Positions 6,455 through 13,691 of a DNA stretch of 13,691 nt are shown one piece after another. Source of the DNA: Caryophanales bacterium UBA1424 (GTDB taxonomy: Bacteria > Bacillota_I > Bacilli_A > RFN20 > CAG-826); contig DCUC01000023.1 of the NCBI GenBank assembly GCA_002329705.1, positions 3,408-17,098 on the forward strand, written 5' to 3'. The notes below the pieces were generated by a model. That model made no database searches. It saw only the letters and a program-made list of their open reading frames with translations, and was not told where the DNA came from. Position numbers and translations under genes: made by a program. Every line of letters starts with the position of its first letter. Position 1 is the first letter of the stretch.

Positions 6455-6922
6455 TTATTTGCTTTGCAGCAGCCGTTTGTTTTGAAAAAAAGCAGAAACC
6501 AATTGACCGCACTCGTTTTCTAAGACGCCTCCACAAATGACGGGATGATGATTCAGGTTTTTCTGCTCAAAAAGATGGTAGGAACTTCCGAGAGCTCCGC
6601 CCTTCGGATCTTTTGCCCCAAAAACAATCCGGTCAATCCGCGTCCAGAGCAAAGTTCCCGCGCACATTGAGCACGGTTCAATCGTGACATATAACTGACA
6701 GCCGTCGAGGCGCCAGACGCCGAGTTTTTTGCACGCTTTGCGAATGGCAATAATTTCGGCGTGGGCGGTCGGATCATTACGTTTTTCGCGCTGGTTATGG
6801 CCACGAGAAATAACTTTATCGTTTTTAACGATAATCGCGCCGATTGGCACCTCGTCAATCGCTTGAGCCTTCATGGCCTCTTTCAAGGCGAGAAGCATAT
6901 AATATTCGTCGTTTTTTTTCAT
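6455..6922 (-). CDS. tadA: tRNA-specific adenosine deaminase TadA
   Basis: Deaminates adenosine 34 of tRNA-Arg(ACG) to inosine so that one tRNA reads CGU, CGC and CGA codons; essential in most bacteria. Seen: 155 residues, the usual length, aligning throughout with the S. aureus enzyme as I recall it. The cytidine-deaminase fold zinc site is complete: HAE (His54, catalytic Glu56) and PCSMC (Cys84, Cys87). GHNQRE, DPTAHAE and FGAKDPKGGA are further family signatures. Start choice: the frame is open to a TTG at 6952, but that lies inside the SRP RNA; MKKNDEYYM from 6922 matches the family's N-terminus. The only ribosome binding site candidate, GGTGG (6932-6936), lies within the SRP RNA 3' strand. 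No terminator separates the RNA gene from tadA. Confidence 0.96.
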   Translation of the reverse strand: MKKNDEYYMLLALKEAMKAQAIDEVPIGAIIVKNDKVISRGHNQREKRNDPTAHAEIIAIRKACKKLGVWRLDGCQLYVTIEPCSMCAGTLLWTRIDRIVFGAKDPKGGALGSSYHLFEQKNLNHHPVICGGVLENECGQLVSAFFQNKRLLQSK

Positions 6923-6930
6923 ATAAATAA

Positions 6931-7008
6931 ACCACCGCACATGTACCAGCAACTTAAGGCTGCTGCGTCTCCGCCCTGACCTGGTTCATCGTAATACATC
7001 GCGATGGC
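6931..7008 (-). ncRNA. ffs: Small (4.5S-type) signal recognition particle RNA
   Basis: RNA scaffold of the bacterial SRP; with Ffh it targets membrane and secreted proteins to FtsY. Seen: the conserved domain IV core AGGTCAGG-GCG-GAGA-CGC-AGCAGCC (6958-6982 on the plus strand), with a 3 bp apical stem and a GNRA tetraloop. Outside it the RNA folds into one long hairpin: GCCATCGC at the 5' end (7001-7008) pairs over 8 positions, including wobbles, with GCGGTGGT at the 3' end (6931-6938); ATGTA pairs with TACAT; CGAT with GTTG. Length about 78 nt, so no Alu domain, unlike the 271 nt B. subtilis RNA. The ends are inferred from pairing and from the -10 placement. In B. subtilis the gene lies downstream of tadA; here it lies upstream, between serS and tadA. 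Confidence 0.93.
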
Positions 7009-7014
7009 ATAAAT

Positions 7015-7023
7015 ATTATAACA
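7015..7023 (-). promoter_or_regulatory. Extended -10 promoter of the SRP RNA gene
   Basis: TGT-TATAAT on the minus strand: a perfect -10 (7015-7020) with an extended TGn. The first base of the SRP RNA helix, G at 7008, is exactly 7 nt downstream, the expected start. No convincing -35 is seen (AT-rich), which is normal for extended -10 promoters. It sits between the serS stop and the RNA. Confidence 0.8.
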
Positions 7024-7040
7024 ACAATTTAATAAATATC

Positions 7041-8321
7041 TTATTTTTTGGCTTCGAGTTTGCTGATTCCGCCCATAAACGGACGGAGAACTTCGGGAAC
7101 AATTACGCTTCCATCGGCTTGCTGGAATTGCTCGAGGATGGCCGGGACGAGCCGTGAGGTGGCCAGACCGCTGGCGTTTAATGTGTGAAGAAACTTTGTT
7201 TTACCAGTAACTTTATCGCGATAGCGCATCATGCCGCGACGCGCTTGATAATCGCGGGCGTTGGAGACGCTTGATACTTCTTTATATGTCGCCATGCTGG
7301 GAATGTATACTTCAATATCATAGGTGCGTGCCATCGCGTGTGAACAGTCGCCGGCGGCAAGTTTGCTGACGTGAAAATGCAAGCCCAATTGTTCGACGAG
7401 GCGTCTGGCTTTGCCGACCATCTCTTCAAAGGCGGCATCGGAACCTTCCTCGGTCGTGTATTGAACGATTTCAACTTTGTTGAACTGATAGCCGCGTATC
7501 ATGCCTCTTTCTTCAGTGCGGTATGATCCGGCTTCGGAGCGATAGCAGGGCGTATAGGCGAAGTATTTGCGCGGCAAGCTGTTCGCGTCGAGAATTTCGT
7601 TGCGATGCAAATTGACAAGTGCTGTTTCGGCGGTAGGAAGAATAAACTTCTTCGGCGTCACGCCTTCAAGAGTGAAGACGGCATCATTAAATTTAGGAAA
7701 TTGTCCGGCGACAAAACCCGATTCGTAGTTGAGGATATGGGGTGGAAGAATAAACTGATAGCCGTCTTGAAGGTGGTTGGCGATGAAATAATTGATCAGC
7801 CCCCATTCAAGCATTGCGCCCTGACCGGTATAAATCCACGTTCCGGAACCGCTTATTTTCGCCGCTCTTTCATAATCGACGAGGCCGAGAGATTCAGCTA
7901 ATTCGACATGATCTTTGATTTTAAAATCAAAAGTTGGCATTTTCCCGTATTCATAGACGACGCGATTGTTTTCTTTCCCGCCGGGTAAAAGATCTTCGTC
8001 CGGGATGTTTGGGAGCCCGGCAACGAAATCAAAAATCTGCTCTTCGACGACTTTTAAATGCGCTTCATCAGCGGCATTTTGCGCGGACAATTCTTTGACT
8101 TTGGCAAAGATAGCCGAGACGTCGCCACCGCTTTTTTTAATGTGCGGAACGGAACCCGAGAGGCGATTTTGTTCGGCTTTGGAAGTCTCGACTTTAATGA
8201 GGAGTTTTTTTCGTTCCTCAACCAAAGAAAGTAAAGGTTCAAAATCCACTTCGAACAACTTCTTTTTTAAAGCTTCCTGAATTTTTTGGGGATTCTCCGT
8301 AATCAATTTGATATCCAGCAT
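7041..8321 (-). CDS. serS: Seryl-tRNA synthetase
   Basis: Charges tRNA-Ser (and the selenocysteine tRNA where present) with serine in the cytoplasm. Seen: 426 residues, normal for bacteria. The N-terminal long coiled-coil arm that holds the tRNA variable arm is at about 1-108 and starts MLDIKLITENP, typical of SerRS. The class II catalytic core follows: the serine-binding TAE motif (230-232), motif 2 around FAYTPCYRSEAGSYRTEERG (254-273, ATP-binding Arg261) and motif 3 TLNASGLATSRLVPAILE (380-397, Arg390). Start fixed by AAAGGAGG 8 nt upstream. The upstream glycosyltransferase stop codon is 1 nt before the start codon and the ribosome binding site lies in that gene's end, so translation is probably coupled. 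No T-box leader is possible in this arrangement. Confidence 0.97.
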   Translation of the reverse strand: MLDIKLITENPQKIQEALKKKLFEVDFEPLLSLVEERKKLLIKVETSKAEQNRLSGSVPHIKKSGGDVSAIFAKVKELSAQNAADEAHLKVVEEQIFDFVAGLPNIPDEDLLPGGKENNRVVYEYGKMPTFDFKIKDHVELAESLGLVDYERAAKISGSGTWIYTGQGAMLEWGLINYFIANHLQDGYQFILPPHILNYESGFVAGQFPKFNDAVFTLEGVTPKKFILPTAETALVNLHRNEILDANSLPRKYFAYTPCYRSEAGSYRTEERGMIRGYQFNKVEIVQYTTEEGSDAAFEEMVGKARRLVEQLGLHFHVSKLAAGDCSHAMARTYDIEVYIPSMATYKEVSSVSNARDYQARRGMMRYRDKVTGKTKFLHTLNASGLATSRLVPAILEQFQQADGSVIVPEVLRPFMGGISKLEAKK

Positions 8322-8322
8322 A

Positions 8323-9342
8323 TCATCGGCCTCCTTTATCGATAGCGATAAGTCCTGTATATATTTTTTCTAATTGCTTGCCGATTTCCGTCAAGCTTTC
8401 GGCTTTGGCGATATTGTAAGCTTTGACGGCTTTTGACGGCAGTTCACCGATGAAGAATTGGTTGATGCTGGCGGCGACCGCCGGCAAGGTATTGGCAATA
8501 TAAGCATAGCCTTTTGCCAGAACCTTAGCATCATAATCAATCGGGCCGAGGCCGATGATTTGGCATTTGGCGGCGATGGCATCGAGCATTGTGATGGCGT
8601 TATATTTACGGCGGTTAATCAAAAGAAAAACGTTTGCGTTCATCATCACGGACCGGTAGACGTCCTCGGGAATGATGGGATTAAAACGCAGGTTCTTCGG
8701 AGATCGCCTTAAAAGGCGGCGAATCTTGCTCGGCAAGAAAAATAAGCGCTTGGCTTGTCCGAAATATAGAAATTTATACTCGGGGCACAGCTTGGCGATT
8801 TCGATGATGTTGCGTATTTCTTCGCGGCTGTCGTACTGGCCAAAGGCGACGACTGTTTTAGCAGACTTGCTGAGGCGGAAGTAGCGATAGAAAAGGTCGG
8901 CTTCCAACTGATCGCTTTTCTCAAAACGGGTAATATTGACACCCGGAGAGAGCACGATAATTTTTGTCTTAACCCCTTGCTCGCTTAAAAATCTGACGCC
9001 GGCTTCGTTGGGAACGATGACGGCGCTGACTTTGTTGAGAATGCGCAGGGCGCGGTTGCTTAGGCGCACTTCACCATCACGGGTAATTTCTGTTATTTTG
9101 GCCGCCGGATCAGACTCGCACATCAAGGCCGAGAAGACGACGGGCTTTCCGAGCTCGATCGCGTCGTTGATTTTCATCTCATCGGCGACCGAAATAAAAT
9201 GGGCCACATCGTAGTAGTCGATGCTGTTTTTGGCAATCTCAATATTCGTTAATTCAAGGGCGCCTTTGATATTTTTTCTAAGGCGCATCCCTTCGTAAAC
9301 GTCTTTAAGATAACGAGGTTGAAAGTGGACAAAAACCTTCAT
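8323..9342 (-). CDS. Glycosyltransferase-like protein (GT4/GT-B type)
   Basis: Seen: 339 residues with a GT-B layout: an N-terminal half ending in the ILNKVSAVIVPNEAGVRFLSE (acceptor-side) segment, then IIVLSPGVNITRFE, the link typical of GT4 enzymes, and a C-terminal nucleotide-sugar half (KTVVAFGQYDSREEIRNIIE... KFLYFGQA... NANVFLLINRRKYNAITMLDAIAAK). Known: GT4 enzymes transfer a sugar from a nucleotide donor to lipids, wall polymers or proteins. Odd: the EX7E motif is not intact; the second Glu is Asp (MLDAIAA) and the first is replaced by Arg/Lys-rich residues, so activity is uncertain. No signal peptide; basic stretch RLFFLPSKIRRLLRRS suggests membrane contact. The start is 5 nt after gyrA with no Shine-Dalgarno site, so it relies on coupling. 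Product unknown. Confidence 0.75.
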   Translation of the reverse strand: MKVFVHFQPRYLKDVYEGMRLRKNIKGALELTNIEIAKNSIDYYDVAHFISVADEMKINDAIELGKPVVFSALMCESDPAAKITEITRDGEVRLSNRALRILNKVSAVIVPNEAGVRFLSEQGVKTKIIVLSPGVNITRFEKSDQLEADLFYRYFRLSKSAKTVVAFGQYDSREEIRNIIEIAKLCPEYKFLYFGQAKRLFFLPSKIRRLLRRSPKNLRFNPIIPEDVYRSVMMNANVFLLINRRKYNAITMLDAIAAKCQIIGLGPIDYDAKVLAKGYAYIANTLPAVAASINQFFIGELPSKAVKAYNIAKAESLTEIGKQLEKIYTGLIAIDKGGR

Positions 9343-9347
9343 AAATA

Positions 9348-11915
9348 TTAGATATCTGCGTCGTTTTCCTCAGGAATTGCGACGTTTTCTTCTTCCTCTG
9401 AGCCGTTGCTTTTTTCTTCGGCGACACCATTTTCTTCATGCGGAACAATGGCGATGGAGACGACTTTCTGGCGCCCGTCGAGTTTGATGACGCGAACGCC
9501 TTGCGTGTTGCGTCCAGCCACCTTTACCTGTTCGAGGGGAATCCGAATGATGGTTCCGTTGGCGGTGATAATCATCAGATCTTCGTCGCCGTTGACAGCG
9601 CGTAAAGCAACGAGCTTGCCGTTCTTGTCGGTCGTGTTGATCGTGAGGACGCCTTTTGCTCCGCGTTTGGTGAGGCGGTAACTATCGGCGGGCGACATTT
9701 TTCCATAACCTTTTTGGGTGATAGCCAAAACGAGTTCGCCTTCGATTGAGGTGGTGGCGCTGACGACTTCAGCACCATCCGTGCTCATACCTTTGACGCC
9801 GGCCGCGGTGCGGCCCATTGAGCGGACATCGCTCTCGTTGAATTTGACCATCTTGCCATTGCTGGAAGCAAGGCCAATCAAGGCGTTTCCGTCCGTCCGT
9901 TTGACATCGAGAAGAGCGTCACCCTCCTTAAGAGAAATAGCAATTTTCCCGTTCTGGCGAATTGAGGCGAATTCGGACAATGCCGTGCGTTTGACGATGC
10001 CATTGACTGTGATGAAGAACAAGAAATGTTCTTCGTGATAATCATCAAGCGAGATGATCGCCATGATGCGTTCTTCTTTTTCGAGGTTGAAAATTAAGTT
10101 TTGAATCGGCGTGCCTTTAGAGACGCGTCCGCTTTCGGGAACTTGATAGCCTCTCATCCGGTAGACTTTACCGAGGTTTGAGAAGAATAAGACATCGGTG
10201 TGGGTCTTGGTCTGGACGAGAATTGAGACGATGTCGTTCTCGTTAGTATTAATGCCTTTGACACCGACGCCGCCGCGATTTTGCGTTCTGAAGGTGTCGG
10301 TTGTCATGCGTTTAACATAATTATTAACGGTAAGCGCGATGACAATATCTTCCTCGGGAATGAGTTTTTCGTCTTCGATTGTGGCGAGTTCGTTGCTGAT
10401 TTCCGTCTTGCGCTCATCGCCAAAACGCCCTTTGATTTCGAGCAGCTCTTCAACGATGACATCAACTACTTTTTCGCGCGAGCTGAGAATGTCGCGATAC
10501 TTAGCGATGTTAATTTCCAGCTGAGCTCTCTCAGCTTCGAGTTTTTGCTTTTCAAGGCCGGTGAGCCGGCGAAGGGTCATGGCGAGGATGGCCTGCGTCT
10601 GAATTTCGCTGAGATCGAAGCGAATCATCAGTTTTTGCGAAGCTTCTTCAGGAGTTGCGGCTTTTTTGATCATTTCAACGATTTCGTCAATGTTGTCGAT
10701 GGCGGTCAAAAGACCGAGCACGACGTGGTCGCGGGCTTCATCTTTGGCCAGGCGAAATTTAGTCCGCTTTTCGATGACGACGACTTGGTGGTCGATGTAT
10801 CCGAGAAGAATTTCGTTGATCGGCAAAACCTTCGGGGCGCCTTCCACAAGGCAGAGCATGATGATGCCATAGCTGACTTGCAGCTGCGTGTTTTTATATA
10901 ACTGATTGAGGATTACTTCCGGAATCGTATCGCGGCGAACTTCGATGACGACGCGAATACCTTCCTTGTTTGATTCATCGCGAACATCGGTGATGCCGTC
11001 GATAATCTTTTCTTTGACGAGGTTGGCAATCGACTCGATCATCCGCGCTTTGTTGACTTGATACGGAATTTCGTAAATGATGATGCGCTTTTTGCCGTTT
11101 TCGCCTTCTTCAATTAAAGCTTTGCTTCTTAAAGCGATGCTTCCGGTTCCGGTTTCATAAGCGTCTTTAATGCCACCGCGGCCAAGGATGGTACCTCCGG
11201 TCGGAAAGTCGGGACCAGGAAGATATTTTTCCATGATTTCAAGCGGCGTCAAAAGCGGATTGCGGGCGACGGCGATCGTCGCATCGATCGTCTCATTTAG
11301 ATTATGAGGCGGAATATTGGTGGCCATGCCGACGGCGATGCCGGCGCTGCCATTGACGAGCAAATTGGGGAAACGAGAAGGTAAAACGCTCGGTTCTTTT
11401 TCGGTGCCGTCGTAGTTATCGACAAACGGAACGGTGTCGTCGTTGATATCGCGCACCATCTCCATGGCGAGTTTGGTCATTCTGGCTTCGGTGTAACGCA
11501 TGGCGGCGGCTTCGTCGCCGTCGACGCTGCCAAAGTTGCCGTGGCCGTCAACGAGGGTGTAGCGCATCGAGAAAGGTTGCGCCAGGCGAACTAACGTCGA
11601 ATAGATGGCGGCATCGCCGTGCGGGTGATATTTACCCATGACGTCACCGACGATACGAGCACATTTCTTATAAGGTTTGTCGGGTTGCATTCCCGATTCA
11701 TTCATTCCGTATATAATGCGGCGGTGAACGGGTTTCAGTCCGTCGCGGACATCGGGGATGGCGCGGCTGACGATGACCGACATCGAATAATCAAGAAAGG
11801 AACTGCGAACTTCTTTGGAAATATCGACATCGCGAAGTCCGGGAACAATTCCCGATTCGATCTCTTCAATTTCTTTTTCTTCGTCGGGGGTGACGATTTT
11901 TTCTTTTTCTTCCAT
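9348..11915 (-). CDS. gyrA: DNA gyrase subunit A
   Basis: Breakage-reunion subunit of gyrase (A2B2), which adds negative supercoils using ATP hydrolysis by GyrB. Seen: 855 residues. The N-terminal winged-helix/tower region has [29 protein letters not shown] sequence from residue 39, the catalytic Tyr141 in AMRYTEARM, and coiled-coil and tower sequence to about 500. The C-terminal pinwheel domain runs from about 525 to 820, followed by a strongly acidic tail from about 825. Gyrase rather than topoisomerase IV is indicated by a GyrA-box-like QNRGGVG (545-551) and by its place directly after gyrB, although the box is not typical. Odd: residues 102 and 106, equal to E. coli Ser83 and Asp87, are Ala and Ser. 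AAAGGAG (11926-11932) lies 10 nt before the start; 18 bp follow gyrB. Confidence 0.96.
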   Translation of the reverse strand: MEEKEKIVTPDEEKEIEEIESGIVPGLRDVDISKEVRSSFLDYSMSVIVSRAIPDVRDGLKPVHRRIIYGMNESGMQPDKPYKKCARIVGDVMGKYHPHGDAAIYSTLVRLAQPFSMRYTLVDGHGNFGSVDGDEAAAMRYTEARMTKLAMEMVRDINDDTVPFVDNYDGTEKEPSVLPSRFPNLLVNGSAGIAVGMATNIPPHNLNETIDATIAVARNPLLTPLEIMEKYLPGPDFPTGGTILGRGGIKDAYETGTGSIALRSKALIEEGENGKKRIIIYEIPYQVNKARMIESIANLVKEKIIDGITDVRDESNKEGIRVVIEVRRDTIPEVILNQLYKNTQLQVSYGIIMLCLVEGAPKVLPINEILLGYIDHQVVVIEKRTKFRLAKDEARDHVVLGLLTAIDNIDEIVEMIKKAATPEEASQKLMIRFDLSEIQTQAILAMTLRRLTGLEKQKLEAERAQLEINIAKYRDILSSREKVVDVIVEELLEIKGRFGDERKTEISNELATIEDEKLIPEEDIVIALTVNNYVKRMTTDTFRTQNRGGVGVKGINTNENDIVSILVQTKTHTDVLFFSNLGKVYRMRGYQVPESGRVSKGTPIQNLIFNLEKEERIMAIISLDDYHEEHFLFFITVNGIVKRTALSEFASIRQNGKIAISLKEGDALLDVKRTDGNALIGLASSNGKMVKFNESDVRSMGRTAAGVKGMSTDGAEVVSATTSIEGELVLAITQKGYGKMSPADSYRLTKRGAKGVLTINTTDKNGKLVALRAVNGDEDLMIITANGTIIRIPLEQVKVAGRNTQGVRVIKLDGRQKVVSIAIVPHEENGVAEEKSNGSEEEENVAIPEENDADI

Positions 11916-11933
11916 TGTGGGTGAGCTCCTTTA

Positions 11934-13691
<1,758 letters not shown>

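Noticed and set aside
6923..6952. Longer TadA starting at TTG 6952
   Set aside because: The extra ten codons fall inside the SRP RNA helix and do not match the family's N-terminus.
7024..7040. T-box or other leader for serS or tadA
   Set aside because: serS begins 1 nt after the preceding gene and the region before tadA is fully explained by the SRP RNA and its promoter.
10281..10901. 206-codon open frame on the plus strand inside gyrA
   Set aside because: It is antisense to a clearly conserved part of gyrA, has no ribosome binding site that I can see, and its composition is what the complement of Glu/Asp/Lys-rich codons gives (many Phe, Asp).

Overview
The window looks like chromosome from a member of the Bacillota, probably near the replication origin. 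The evidence is the run gyrB-gyrA-(glycosyltransferase)-serS-SRP RNA-tadA, which overlaps the gene set found near oriC in Bacilli, together with strong Gram-positive style ribosome binding sites (AAGGAG/GGAGG) and FakB-type DegV. The SRP RNA is the short form of about 78 nt without an Alu domain. Known Bacilli such as B. subtilis have a long form, while Mollicutes and their relatives have the short one, so a Mollicutes- or Erysipelotrichia-related lineage is plausible but not proven. TGA is used as a stop (glycosyltransferase gene), so the Mycoplasma code does not apply. Base composition is moderate (mid-40s % GC by eye), higher than in most Mollicutes.

Layout. All genes except mscL are on the minus strand. 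Left edge: a DegV/FakB fatty-acid-binding protein whose C-terminus lies outside the window, divergent from mscL (plus). A bidirectional hairpin terminator separates mscL from a convergent four-gene cluster read right to left from 5145 to 1327: psuG, a TetR-family regulator, an iron-containing alcohol dehydrogenase and a membrane protein that resembles an M50 site-2 protease but has lost the first zinc-binding histidine. Gaps are 14-15 bp or a 14 bp overlap, so these four are probably one operon, with a candidate promoter and operator upstream of psuG. Next is an acidic lipoprotein of unknown function with its own small regulatory region.

Right part: tadA, the SRP RNA with a good extended -10 promoter, serS, a glycosyltransferase, gyrA and gyrB (N-terminus outside the window). 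The tightly packed gyrB-gyrA-glycosyltransferase-serS genes are probably cotranscribed. The SRP RNA ends only 8 nt before the tadA start codon and there is no terminator between them.

Most of the window is housekeeping. The points most worth a second look are: the tadA ribosome binding site lies inside the terminal helix of the SRP RNA; both gyrase subunits carry non-standard residues at the main quinolone-contact positions (GyrA Ala and Ser, GyrB Asn); the M50-like protein has LEVGH in place of HExxH, one base change away; and the lipoprotein gene has no visible Shine-Dalgarno site but has a perfect inverted repeat in its leader. There is no stretch over 300 bases without a gene; the longest intergenic region (about 220 bp, between psuG and the lipoprotein gene) is described below. 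I saw no CRISPR, insertion sequence, tRNA or phage feature.
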